A DNA stretch of 13,409 nt from the NCBI GenBank assembly GCA_946482515.1, contig CAMLRS010000034.1, positions 1-13,409 of the forward strand, written 5' to 3'. The position numbers were made by a program, and so were the translations under genes. This DNA is from an uncultured Flavobacteriales bacterium. Lineage in GTDB: Bacteria; Bacteroidota; Bacteroidia; Flavobacteriales; Crocinitomicaceae. Under the pieces are notes generated by a model. The model was not told the origin of the DNA. It ran no database searches and saw nothing but the letters and a program-made list of their open reading frames with translations. Shown here piece by piece: positions 6,740 through 13,409 of the stretch; position 1 is the first letter of the stretch; each line of letters opens with the position of its first letter.

Positions 6740-8098
6740 CTACATAATTTTGAGAAGCTTGTCCACTCGCGTGTTTTCGGTTTCGATGTGCAGCAGATAT
6801 TGTCCCACTGCCGTGTCTTCACCGACGTTCAGCAATACTTTTTTCTGGTCCTGATCGATGTCGAAGCTGCGAACGATGCGACCGTCCATTCCGTACAGCA
6901 CGATGGCGATGATGCGCTCGTTGGATTTCACTGTAATGAACGGATCCACGAGGAACGTAGGATAAATATCGACCTGGCTGCCTACGGAACAATCGAGGGC
7001 GATGGCGTTGGAATAATCGCTGTTGCCGTTCAGATCGGTGCGCTTCACACGAACATAATCCAGCGCGGTAACAGAGCCATTCGGCAATTCGCAATAGTAT
7101 TCCTGGGCCGTATTGCCCGTTCCCTGGCACGGTACGTCGGCGGCGTCTATGAATTCAATTCCGTCAGCCGATAGTTGTATTTTGTAAGTACTGCAATCTT
7201 CTTCCTGCTGCGTGACCCAGCGAAGGCTGATGCTGGAATTGTAGCAATCGCCGCTAACGTCGGTGATGCCGACAGGCAATGCGACACTACAGCTCGGGCA
7301 GTTGTTGTTCACCGTGGCACTGCCGAAGTTTGGTGATCCGCTGATGCTGACAGATCCGGCGATGTAGCAGATGTTCACGTTCGGTGTGGCCGTCATTGGC
7401 TGCGAATTGATGATCTGGTTGGTGATCTGTATGCACGATTCGCCTGATGGTGACGTAAACGCGTTGGAAAACTGGTTGATCATGATGCCGGTCGTAATGA
7501 CCGAACCAGCGCCCGAACAAACCGGATTCGGTGAATTGGTGCTTTGCACAATGAAGAAGCTGGAGTTGAACATGCCGTAGTTCACGAAGGTCGTATTCGG
7601 CCCCTGGAGCACGAACTGGTTGAACGGAATATTGAAAAACGCTGTCGACACGCAGTTCATGATAAGGTTATTGGAGCCTGTCACGATGCTGCCACCGAAA
7701 TAGATCGTTCCGAAATTGTAGATGGTGCAGTTTGAACCGAAAACGACAGAAGTGCTCACGTTTACATTCAGCGTTGCGCCAGCTGTTACGTAGATCGTTC
7801 CGGAAGTGAACGTAATATTGGAAAGGTTCAGTGTTCCGCAAACGATGAGCGTTCCGCCGTTGAGCGTAATGCCGGAAAATGTGGAGGTTCCCGTAACGAC
7901 TTTCGTGATGCCTGCCGTGATGTTATCGCCATTCGCAAGCGGAGTAGCACCGGGAACAGCGCAGCTTACAGGAGCCGGAGCGGCGATGCATTGCGCGGCA
8001 GCATGTCCGGAATACAACAAAACGGAAACGAGCAGTACACAGCCCGCGATCAGATGAGCAAAGGGACGATTAACATGCCCAGGCAGTCGTGTTTTCAT
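6740..8098 (-). CDS. T9SS cargo protein with C-terminal sorting domain
   Basis: The protein has 452 residues. A signal peptide (1-35, cut after HAAA) is preceded by a positively charged stretch. Residues about 55-260 carry repeated short Gly/Asn/Thr-rich strands (GGTLIVCGTL, SGTIYVTAGATLNV, YNFGTIYFGGSIV), suggesting a beta-helix or adhesin-like fold. Residues about 272-370 form a fibronectin-III-like domain (LPVGITDVSG, ISLRWVTQQEEDCSTYKIQLSADG split across 289-313, YVRVKRTDLNGNSDYSN). Residues about 377-452 match the type A sorting domain (VDIYPT, VLYGMDGRIVRSFDI, VGQYLLHI, VDKLLKI) that directs export through T9SS to the cell surface or medium. It has 15 cysteines, including CPSC at 267-270. 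The ligand or substrate is unknown. A weak promoter box lies at 8126-8133. Confidence 0.9.
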   Translation of the reverse strand: MKTRLPGHVNRPFAHLIAGCVLLVSVLLYSGHAAAQCIAAPAPVSCAVPGATPLANGDNITAGITKVVTGTSTFSGITLNGGTLIVCGTLNLSNITFTSGTIYVTAGATLNVNVSTSVVFGSNCTIYNFGTIYFGGSIVTGSNNLIMNCVSTAFFNIPFNQFVLQGPNTTFVNYGMFNSSFFIVQSTNSPNPVCSGAGSVITTGIMINQFSNAFTSPSGESCIQITNQIINSQPMTATPNVNICYIAGSVSISGSPNFGSATVNNNCPSCSVALPVGITDVSGDCYNSSISLRWVTQQEEDCSTYKIQLSADGIEFIDAADVPCQGTGNTAQEYYCELPNGSVTALDYVRVKRTDLNGNSDYSNAIALDCSVGSQVDIYPTFLVDPFITVKSNERIIAIVLYGMDGRIVRSFDIDQDQKKVLLNVGEDTAVGQYLLHIETENTRVDKLLKIM

Positions 8099-8125
8099 AG
8101 AGTAGCATTATCGATATAGTCGCAG

Positions 8126-8133
8126 CAAATAGA
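8126..8133 (-). promoter_or_regulatory. Possible promoter -7 box of the T9SS cargo gene
   Basis: The minus strand reads TCTATTTG, seven of eight against TAnnTTTG, 27 bases before the start codon. No -33 element is evident. Confidence 0.35.
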
Positions 8134-8166
8134 CAAAAACACGCATAACTGATTGTTGCCTGCAAG

Positions 8167-8185
8167 GCGAATTAGCTAATTCCGC
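8167..8185. promoter_or_regulatory. Palindrome upstream of the T9SS cargo gene
   Basis: GCGAATTAG (8167-8175) faces CTAATT-C-CGC (8176-8185), a symmetric site with one extra base and no loop. It lies between the LytTR stop and the T9SS promoter region, where an operator would fit. A second small palindrome, CCGGA-A-TCCGG, is at 8207-8217. No binding protein is known. Confidence 0.3.
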
Positions 8186-8222
8186 TGGTGAACGGATTAT
8201 TTTTGACCGGAATCCGGCATTT

Positions 8223-8597
8223 TCAGCTGTCGAGCCATTCCATGAAAGCGGCCAGCCGGCTCTTGCTCACGATCACTTTCCCCGAAGGACGCAGGAAAAC
8301 CACGGCGCGCTGTCCGAAAAACGCTTCCACGCGCTCGATGGAATCGAAGGAAAGCAGGGTAGAGCGGTTGACTTTGAAGAACTGGTAAGGATCGATGGAT
8401 TCTTCGAGCTCGCGCATGGTCTTTTTGAGCGGGTATTTCCGTCCATCGTGCCGGGTCAGGAACATCAGGCCGTCTTCGATGGAAAAACAAGCTACGTCCT
8501 GCGTGCGGATCGACAGGATGCTTTCCTTGTAAAATACGATGAAGCGTTGCTGGCGGCTGGTCGTTGTGACCGGTGGCGATTCGCGGTGTTCTGACAT
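8223..8597 (-). CDS. Stand-alone LytTR DNA-binding regulator
   Basis: The protein has 124 residues and is essentially one LytTR domain (about 18-121). Diagnostic features are the strand pair around VFYKESILSIRTQDVACFSIEDGL (split across 21-44), YPLKKTMRELEESIDP (55-70), FFKVNRSTLLSFDSIERV (73-90), and the closing VSKSRLAAFMEWL (110-122). LytTR domains bind DNA as the output of response regulators such as AgrA and AlgR. Here the usual N-terminal receiver is absent: only about 17 residues precede the domain, and nothing receiver-like is seen upstream. No histidine kinase is nearby, so it may work without phosphorylation or respond to another partner. It is transcribed in the same direction as the T9SS cargo gene, which starts 124 bases downstream. 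Confidence 0.9.
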   Translation of the reverse strand: MSEHRESPPVTTTSRQQRFIVFYKESILSIRTQDVACFSIEDGLMFLTRHDGRKYPLKKTMRELEESIDPYQFFKVNRSTLLSFDSIERVEAFFGQRAVVFLRPSGKVIVSKSRLAAFMEWLDS

Positions 8598-8847
8598 GGT
8601 CTTCGTACCTGTAGTTTTATTATTCTTTTGTTACCGTTGATTATGATCCGTAAGACGCTTTTCCTTCGCAAAAAGATACTCTTTACCACCTGCGTTTGAC
8701 GGAACGGCCTGTTTCTGCTAGTCAGCGCTTACCAATCGGAAACGATCGGGGCAGCATAAAGGCGGTACAATGAAAGTTAAAAAACAACGAATAGTTTCAT
8801 GCTTGCGCTCCATTTCACTAAATAATTGTGATGTGTGAAGGATAAAG

Positions 8848-8890
8848 AGGGAATTAGGGAATAGGGAATAGGGAATAGGGAATAGGGAAT
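8848..8890. repeat. Seven-base tandem repeat AGGGAAT
   Basis: Five perfect copies of AGGGAAT run from 8856 to 8890. A sixth copy at 8848-8854 is separated by one T. A seven-base unit in a promoter-proximal position can change copy number by slippage. The array lies about 65 bases upstream of the thioesterase promoter box and about 250 bases upstream of the LytTR start. Confidence 0.9.
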
Positions 8891-8954
8891 AGATGAGTGA
8901 TTTTATTTTTTAACTGAAAGGCGATTGTTTTGTGAATAATCTATTCATTCAGTG

Positions 8955-8962
8955 TATCTTTG
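8955..8962 (+). promoter_or_regulatory. Promoter of the thioesterase gene
   Basis: TATCTTTG is an exact TAnnTTTG -7 box. TTTTG ending at 8932 lies 22 bases upstream and fits the -33 element. Transcription would begin near 8967-8970, ahead of the ATG at 8986 but after the GTG at 8932. Confidence 0.65.
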
Positions 8963-8985
8963 CCGTGAAAAATAAACACCCCAAA

Positions 8986-9411
8986 ATGGAACTTGTCACC
9001 ACATACATTTGCAAGCAATTCGACATCGGAATCAGCAACAATATGTTCGGCGGAACGCTCATCTCACTGATCGACGATGCAGCCGGGTCGTATGCTTCCC
9101 AGATTTGCGACACACCACACGTTGTCACCATTAAATTCGATGAGCTGGTCTTTAAAAAACCGGTCAAAGTGGGCAATATCCTGAAAGTATATGCCAGCGT
9201 GCGGAAATTCGGCACAACATCGCTCGAGCTTTACCTCGAAGTGCGCAAACACAACGTGTATACCGGTGAACAGGAAATCGTGACACATACCAGCGTAACG
9301 TTCGTACGTGTTGACAATGAAGGCAAAGCGATTCCGATCTCCGAGCACATCAAGGATCGTTATGCGCAGCGCGTGGCTGAATTCGGTCGCGGCTTGCTTT
9401 CAGCCGTTTAA
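8986..9411 (+). CDS. Hotdog-fold acyl-CoA thioesterase
   Basis: Counted from ATG 8986 the protein has 141 residues. An upstream in-frame GTG (8932) would add 18 residues, but it lies before the promoter box at 8955-8962, so the ATG is preferred. NNMFGGTLISLIDDAAGSYA (18-37) is the hotdog signature, with the central helix and Asp30/Asp31 as the probable catalytic acid. It is followed by strands VTIKFDELVFKKPVKVGNIL (47-66) and a closing HTSVTFVRVD (101-110). Enzymes of this group hydrolyse acyl-CoA thioesters in the cytoplasm; chain-length preference cannot be read. The gene precedes icmF on the same strand, with a stem-loop between them. They may share a role in acyl-CoA metabolism, but co-transcription is doubtful. 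Confidence 0.88.
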   Translation: MELVTTYICKQFDIGISNNMFGGTLISLIDDAAGSYASQICDTPHVVTIKFDELVFKKPVKVGNILKVYASVRKFGTTSLELYLEVRKHNVYTGEQEIVTHTSVTFVRVDNEGKAIPISEHIKDRYAQRVAEFGRGLLSAV

Positions 9412-9428
9412 CGAACAATAGTGAAAGA

Positions 9429-9482
9429 CCGGATTTTGAGCGTCCAACAAAGTTGCTACACGTATGGAACGTTCAAATCCGG
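9429..9482 (+). terminator. Long stem-loop between the thioesterase gene and icmF
   Basis: Arms 9429-9445 and 9466-9482 pair over about 16 positions (CCGGATTT with AAATCCGG, then GAGCG with CGTTC including a G-U pair) with two single-base bulges and a 20-base loop. It begins 18 bases after the thioesterase stop. TTTTT occurs 14 bases later (9497-9501), not directly at the stem, so termination is possible but not typical. It could also act as a leader structure if transcripts reach icmF. Confidence 0.45.
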
Positions 9483-9538
9483 GATTTCAGCAGCTGTTTT
9501 TACCGCACGATTCCCTTCCTGAAATACGAATTTCTACT

Positions 9539-9546
9539 TATCTTCG
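9539..9546 (+). promoter_or_regulatory. Possible promoter -7 box of icmF
   Basis: TATCTTCG matches TAnnTTTG at seven of eight positions, 63 bases before the icmF ATG. No clear -33 element is placed. The leader shows none of the conserved boxes of a cobalamin riboswitch. Confidence 0.35.
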
Positions 9547-9609
9547 CGCATCCGTAACGGACCCCGATTTCCCGACCGTTGCCGTGCACACGAAAATGAA
9601 ACCCCTTTT

Positions 9610-12600
9610 ATGGAACACATAGCTCCTTATAAATCGAAAAACAATATCCGCATCGTTACAGCTGCCTCGCTTTTTGACGGACACGACGCTGCGATCAATA
9701 TCATGCGCCGCATCATCCAGTCTACAGGCTGCGAAGTGATTCACCTCGGTCACGACCGCTCGGTGGAAGAAGTGGTCGACACGGCTATCCAGGAAGATGC
9801 GCAGGCCATTGCAATGACATCCTACCAGGGCGGCCACATCGAATACTTCAAGTACATGTACGACCTGCTCCGCGAAAAAGGAGCGCCGCATATCAAGATC
9901 TTCGGCGGCGGCGGCGGAACGATCCTGCTTTCCGAGATCGAAGAATTGCACGCATACGGAATCACACGTATTTATCACCCGGACGACGGTCGTTCGATGG
10001 GCCTCCAGGGCATGATCAACGACCTGGTACAACATGCCGATTTCCCGGTAGGCGACCAACTCAACGGCGAGATCAATCACCTCGGTGAAAAACACGTTCC
10101 TTCAATCGCTCGTTTGGTTTCAGCAGCGGAAAACTTCCCGGAGCAAGCCGAGCCGATCATGACACAAGTGCATGACATGGCGTCGAAAAATGATGTACCT
10201 GTGCTGGGAATCACCGGAACAGGTGGTGCCGGAAAATCATCACTCGTGGATGAGCTCGTGCGTCGTTTCCTGATCGATTTCCCGGAAAAACAGATCGCGG
10301 TGGTTTCCGTGGATCCGTCCAAACGGAAAACAGGCGGTGCTTTACTCGGCGACCGTATCCGCATGAATGCGATTAAAAATCCACGCGTTTACATGCGCTC
10401 ACTGGCAACACGCCAGTCGAACCTGGCGCTTTCGAAACACGTTTCAGAAGCCATCCAGATCCTCAAAGCAGCCAATTACGACCTCATCATCCTCGAAACA
10501 TCCGGGATCGGTCAGTCGGATACAGAAATCCTCGACCATTCCGATGTGTCGCTTTACGTAATGACGCCTGAATACGGTGCGGCTACACAGCTCGAGAAAA
10601 TCGACATGCTCGATTTCGCCGACGTGATCGCCCTGAATAAATTCGATAAGCGCGGCGCACTCGATGCCTTGCGCGACGTCCGCAAACAATACCAGCGCAA
10701 CCACGGTTTGTGGGACAGCGCCGTAGATTCCATGCCGGTGTTCGGAACGATTGCTTCGCAGTTCAACGATCCGGGTATGAATACGCTCTACAAAGTGATC
10801 ATGGACAAAGTGCGCACCAAGACCGGTGCCGACCTTGAATCGAAATTCGAGATCACGCGCGAGATGTCTGAAAAGATCTTCGTGATTCCGCCGGATCGCA
10901 CGCGCTACCTTTCGGAGATTTCCGAAAACAACCGTTCGTACGACAAATGGGTGACAGCTCAGGTCGAAGTAGCCGACCGACTTTACGGTTTGCAGAAAAC
11001 ACTTGAAACGCTGCAGGCTTCGCGCCTCGAAGACAAAGACCGTCTGATCAAAGGCATCCAGGAAGCGATGGAGATCGAAAAACGCGACCTCGATCCGCAC
11101 AACTGGGAAGTGCTCCAGCAATGGGAAGCCAAAAAAGCGGCTTATGCAGCTCCAGAATTCATTTTCAAAGTGCGCGACAAGGAATTGCGCATGGCTACGC
11201 ACAGCGAATCGCTTTCACATACACAGGTACCGAAAGTAGCGCTGCCGAAATTTCGCTCATGGGGCGATATCCTTCGCTGGTCCTTGCAGGAAAACGTACC
11301 GGGCGAATTCCCGTATACATCCGGTTTGTTCCCGTTCAAGCGCGAAGGCGAAGACCCGACGCGTATGTTTGCAGGAGAAGGAGGTCCGGAGCGTACCAAC
11401 CGTCGTTTCCACTATGTGAGCCTCGGTATGCCGGCGAAACGACTTTCCACGGCGTTCGACTCCGTTACGCTGTACGGAAACGATCCGGCAATTCGTCCGG
11501 ATATCTATGGAAAAGTAGGAAACTCGGGTGTTTCCATCTGCTGCCTCGACGACGCGAAGAAACTGTATTCCGGTTTCGACCTGTCGCACCCGGCAACTTC
11601 CGTTTCCATGACCATCAATGGTCCTGCACCGATGCTGCTCGGTTTCTTCATGAACGCGGCCATCGACCAGAACTGTGAGAAATACATCAAAGAAAACGAT
11701 CTCGTAGCTGAGGTCGAAGCGAAAATCAAAGCCATTTACAAGGCCAAAGGTGTTCAGCGTCCGACTTACCAGGGCGATCTGCCTATGGGCAACGACGGGC
11801 TTGGACTGATGCTGCTCGGTGTTACCGGCGACCAGGTTCTTCCGGCGGATGTGTACCAGCAGATCAAAACCGAGACCCTGAAACAGGTGCGCGGAACCGT
11901 TCAGGCCGATATCCTGAAAGAAGACCAGGCGCAGAATACCTGCATTTTCTCGACCGAATTTGCGCTTCGCCTTATGGGTGACGTTCAGCAATACTTCATC
12001 GACAAGCAGGTACGTAACTTCTACTCGGTATCCATTTCCGGCTACCACATTGCTGAAGCGGGTGCGAATCCGATCACGCAGCTGGCCTTTACGCTCGCCA
12101 ACGGTTTCACGTATGTGGAATACTACCTGAGCCGCGGCATGAACATCAACGATTTCGGTCCGAACCTTTCATTCTTCTTCTCGAACGGAATCGATCCGGA
12201 ATACGCCGTGATCGGTCGTGTGGCGCGCCGTATCTGGGCCAAAGCCCTTTCGCGTAAATACAGCGCGAATGCCCGTGCGCAGATGTTGAAATACCACATC
12301 CAGACATCAGGTCGTTCGCTCCACGCGCAGGAAATCGACTTCAACGACATCCGTACAACCCTGCAGGCTTTGTATGCGATCTACGACAACTGTAACTCGC
12401 TCCACACAAACGCTTACGATGAAGCGATCACGACACCGACAGAAGAATCCGTTCGTCGTGCAATGGCGATCCAGCTCATCATCAACCGCGAGCTTGGACT
12501 GGCGAAGAACGAAAACCCGTTGCAGGGCTCGTTCATCATCGAACAGCTGACCGACCTGGTGGAAGAAGCCGTCTTGTCTGAATTCGATCGCATCACCGAG

Positions 12601-12990
12601 CGCGGCGGCGTTCTGGGCGCTATGGAAACCATGTACCAGCGTTCCAAGATCCAGGAAGAATCGTTGTACTACGAAACGCTCAAGCACACAGGCGAATTCC
12701 CGATCATTGGGGTAAATACCTTCCTGAGCTCGAAAGGATCGCCTACGGTAGAGCCTAAAGAGGTGATTCGCGCATCCGAAGAGGAAAAGCAGTATCAGAT
12801 TTCCATGCTGAAAGATCTGCACAGCGCACACACGGATAAAATTCCGGATTTGCTGAAAAATCTCCAGTACGCAGCCGTTCAGAACCAGAACCTCTTCGCT
12901 GAGCTGATGGAAGTCTGCAAATACGCTTCGCTGGGGCAGATCACAGCTGCTTTGTTCGAAGTAGGAGGGCAGTACAGAAGGAATATGTAA
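9610..12990 (+). CDS. icmF: Fused isobutyryl-CoA mutase with G-protein chaperone (IcmF)
   Basis: The protein has 1126 residues in the IcmF order. The B12-binding domain (about 10-145) has DGH with His25 as lower axial ligand ([10 protein letters not shown], 21-30) and the glycine run 99-103. The MeaB-type GTPase domain (about 190-410) has P-loop GTGGAGKS (203-210), [12 protein letters not shown] (241-252), [11 protein letters not shown] (296-306) and base-specificity motif NKFD (343-346). A linker (about 411-555) leads to the mutase barrel (about 556-1126). The enzyme interconverts isobutyryl-CoA and n-butyryl-CoA with adenosylcobalamin, while the GTPase part guards cofactor loading. In the motif [16 protein letters not shown] (762-777), Gln775 stands where methylmalonyl-CoA mutases carry Arg (VRNT), which favours an uncharged acyl group. 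All visible motifs are intact. The gene ends at a strong terminator; a B12 supply is needed but no B12 genes are in view. Confidence 0.95.
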   Translation: MEHIAPYKSKNNIRIVTAASLFDGHDAAINIMRRIIQSTGCEVIHLGHDRSVEEVVDTAIQEDAQAIAMTSYQGGHIEYFKYMYDLLREKGAPHIKIFGGGGGTILLSEIEELHAYGITRIYHPDDGRSMGLQGMINDLVQHADFPVGDQLNGEINHLGEKHVPSIARLVSAAENFPEQAEPIMTQVHDMASKNDVPVLGITGTGGAGKSSLVDELVRRFLIDFPEKQIAVVSVDPSKRKTGGALLGDRIRMNAIKNPRVYMRSLATRQSNLALSKHVSEAIQILKAANYDLIILETSGIGQSDTEILDHSDVSLYVMTPEYGAATQLEKIDMLDFADVIALNKFDKRGALDALRDVRKQYQRNHGLWDSAVDSMPVFGTIASQFNDPGMNTLYKVIMDKVRTKTGADLESKFEITREMSEKIFVIPPDRTRYLSEISENNRSYDKWVTAQVEVADRLYGLQKTLETLQASRLEDKDRLIKGIQEAMEIEKRDLDPHNWEVLQQWEAKKAAYAAPEFIFKVRDKELRMATHSESLSHTQVPKVALPKFRSWGDILRWSLQENVPGEFPYTSGLFPFKREGEDPTRMFAGEGGPERTNRRFHYVSLGMPAKRLSTAFDSVTLYGNDPAIRPDIYGKVGNSGVSICCLDDAKKLYSGFDLSHPATSVSMTINGPAPMLLGFFMNAAIDQNCEKYIKENDLVAEVEAKIKAIYKAKGVQRPTYQGDLPMGNDGLGLMLLGVTGDQVLPADVYQQIKTETLKQVRGTVQADILKEDQAQNTCIFSTEFALRLMGDVQQYFIDKQVRNFYSVSISGYHIAEAGANPITQLAFTLANGFTYVEYYLSRGMNINDFGPNLSFFFSNGIDPEYAVIGRVARRIWAKALSRKYSANARAQMLKYHIQTSGRSLHAQEIDFNDIRTTLQALYAIYDNCNSLHTNAYDEAITTPTEESVRRAMAIQLIINRELGLAKNENPLQGSFIIEQLTDLVEEAVLSEFDRITERGGVLGAMETMYQRSKIQEESLYYETLKHTGEFPIIGVNTFLSSKGSPTVEPKEVIRASEEEKQYQISMLKDLHSAHTDKIPDLLKNLQYAAVQNQNLFAELMEVCKYASLGQITAALFEVGGQYRRNM

Positions 12991-13016
12991 GCTGATACGT
13001 TTTAGCTATACTACAG

Positions 13017-13045
13017 ATCCCCGCTCACCAGCGGGGATTTTTTTT
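13017..13045 (+). terminator. Rho-independent terminator of icmF
   Basis: ATCCCCGCT (13017-13025), loop CACC, AGCGGGGAT (13030-13038), then an unbroken T run to 13045. The nine-pair GC-rich stem begins 27 bases after the icmF stop. Confidence 0.92.
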
Positions 13046-13097
13046 CAACATTAACAATCGTTCTGTTCAATTAACGAACTTCGGTTGCAGGATTTTG

Positions 13098-13105
13098 TAT
13101 CTTTA
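13098..13105 (+). promoter_or_regulatory. Possible promoter -7 box of the last gene
   Basis: TATCTTTA, seven of eight against TAnnTTTG, 24 bases before the ATG at 13129. The A-rich leader AAACCAAAAAGTT fits Bacteroidota starts. No -33 element is clear. Confidence 0.45.
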
Positions 13106-13128
13106 TAGAAACTGTAAACCAAAAAGTT

Positions 13129-13409
13129 ATGCTCTCTTTAACCCACAAACCCCTCCTCCGTGGCTTTTTGCTCATGGCGGTTCTTTTCCTTTCTTCCGTT
13201 GCCTTTTCACAGGGAAGCCTTTCCGGTCGTTGTACCGACAAAAATGGCGTTCCATTAAAAGGTGTGCAGGTTACGGCGATTTTATTTGATGAGCGTCACA
13301 CAACAGAAACCAACGGCGATGGGTATTATGAAGACAAACAGCTGGCTCCGGGTGAATGGACAGTTATGTTTGTATACAACAATGAAAAGATTGTAAAAAA
13401 GGTGGCGAT
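13129..13409 (+). CDS. Secreted protein with carboxypeptidase-regulatory-like domain (partial)
   Basis: The frame is open from ATG 13129 to the right edge, so 93 codons are visible and the C-terminus is missing. Residues 1-28 form a signal peptide with hydrophobic core GFLLMAVLFLSSVAFS (12-27), cut before or after Gln28. Next come GSLSGRCTDKNGVPLKGVQV (29-48), then ETNGDGYYEDKQLAPGEWTV (62-81), the strand-turn pattern of a carboxypeptidase-D regulatory-like (Ig-like) domain. In Bacteroidota this domain opens many TonB-dependent receptors and also other surface proteins. Which one this is cannot be told from the visible part. It is a separate transcription unit, lying after the icmF terminator. 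Confidence 0.8.
   Translation, partial: MLSLTHKPLLRGFLLMAVLFLSSVAFSQGSLSGRCTDKNGVPLKGVQVTAILFDERHTTETNGDGYYEDKQLAPGEWTVMFVYNNEKIVKKVA

Larger units (their letters stand above)
8598..8985. other. Intergenic region between divergent LytTR and thioesterase genes
   Basis: This stretch holds a possible LytTR promoter box (minus-strand TATCTTTT at 8671-8678), the tandem array at 8848-8890 and the thioesterase promoter at 8955-8962. A 22-codon frame at 8770-8838 has no support. Nothing else is evident in 8700-8845. Confidence 0.65.

Noticed and set aside
8770..8838. A 22-codon frame beginning MKVKKQR
   Set aside because: No promoter or ribosome site is seen, and the composition is that of intergenic DNA.
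8848..8890. CRISPR array
   Set aside because: The units are seven bases long and directly adjacent, with no spacers and no cas genes.
9412..9609. Cobalamin riboswitch upstream of the B12-dependent mutase
   Set aside because: None of the conserved B12-box or core sequences are seen; only a simple stem-loop is present.
10444..12048. Long open frames on the minus strand opposite icmF
   Set aside because: They run antisense to intact IcmF motifs; biased codon use of the real gene opens the reverse frames.
13095..13289. A 64-codon frame near the right edge
   Set aside because: It overlaps the promoter box and is out of frame with the frame starting at 13129, which has a clear signal peptide and domain.

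Overview
The window looks like chromosomal DNA from a Bacteroidota bacterium, plausibly of the Flavobacteriales. The reasons are a secreted protein with a type IX secretion (T9SS) C-terminal sorting domain, a TPR-SpoIIE phosphatase of the kind common in this phylum, a free-standing LytTR regulator, several promoter boxes of the Bacteroidota form TAnnTTTG, and A-rich leaders without clear Shine-Dalgarno sequences. The genus cannot be fixed from the sequence alone.

Layout. (1) 1-1661: a series of palindromic direct repeats surrounds one AT-rich orphan gene, read as a degenerate WGR domain followed by a beta-propeller-like region. (2) 1661-3151, minus strand: the pair lemA-htpX, a membrane metalloprotease and its usual partner, 18 bases apart and probably one transcript. 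(3) 3152-3456: an intergenic stretch with a stem-loop-rich repeat. (4) 3457-5358, minus: a membrane sensor phosphatase with a signal peptide, six TPRs, one membrane segment and a SpoIIE/PP2C domain. (5) 5429-5971, minus: a membrane-anchored SRPBCC protein. (6) 6073-6612, minus: an unrecognised secreted protein. (7) 6740-8098, minus: a T9SS cargo protein. (8) 8223-8597, minus: a LytTR-only DNA-binding protein. (9) 8986-9411, plus: a hotdog-fold acyl-CoA thioesterase. (10) 9610-12990, plus: icmF, the fused B12-dependent acyl-CoA mutase with its G-protein chaperone, ending at a strong terminator. (11) 13129 to the right edge, plus: the start of a secreted protein with a carboxypeptidase-regulatory-like domain.

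Most genes appear to be separate transcription units. Stem-loops and TAnnTTTG boxes lie between them, and only lemA-htpX looks like a clear operon. The thioesterase and IcmF both act on acyl-CoA and lie on the same strand, so a link in branched-chain or short-chain acyl-CoA metabolism is possible but not shown. The remaining genes concern the envelope: protein quality control, signalling and secretion.

I did not find a convincing undescribed multi-gene system. The signals most worth a second look are the repeat series around the WGR/propeller gene with its small compensating hairpins, a GGGAATAG motif shared by a palindrome and a tandem array, and the SpoIIE gene whose promoter box sits almost on its start codon.
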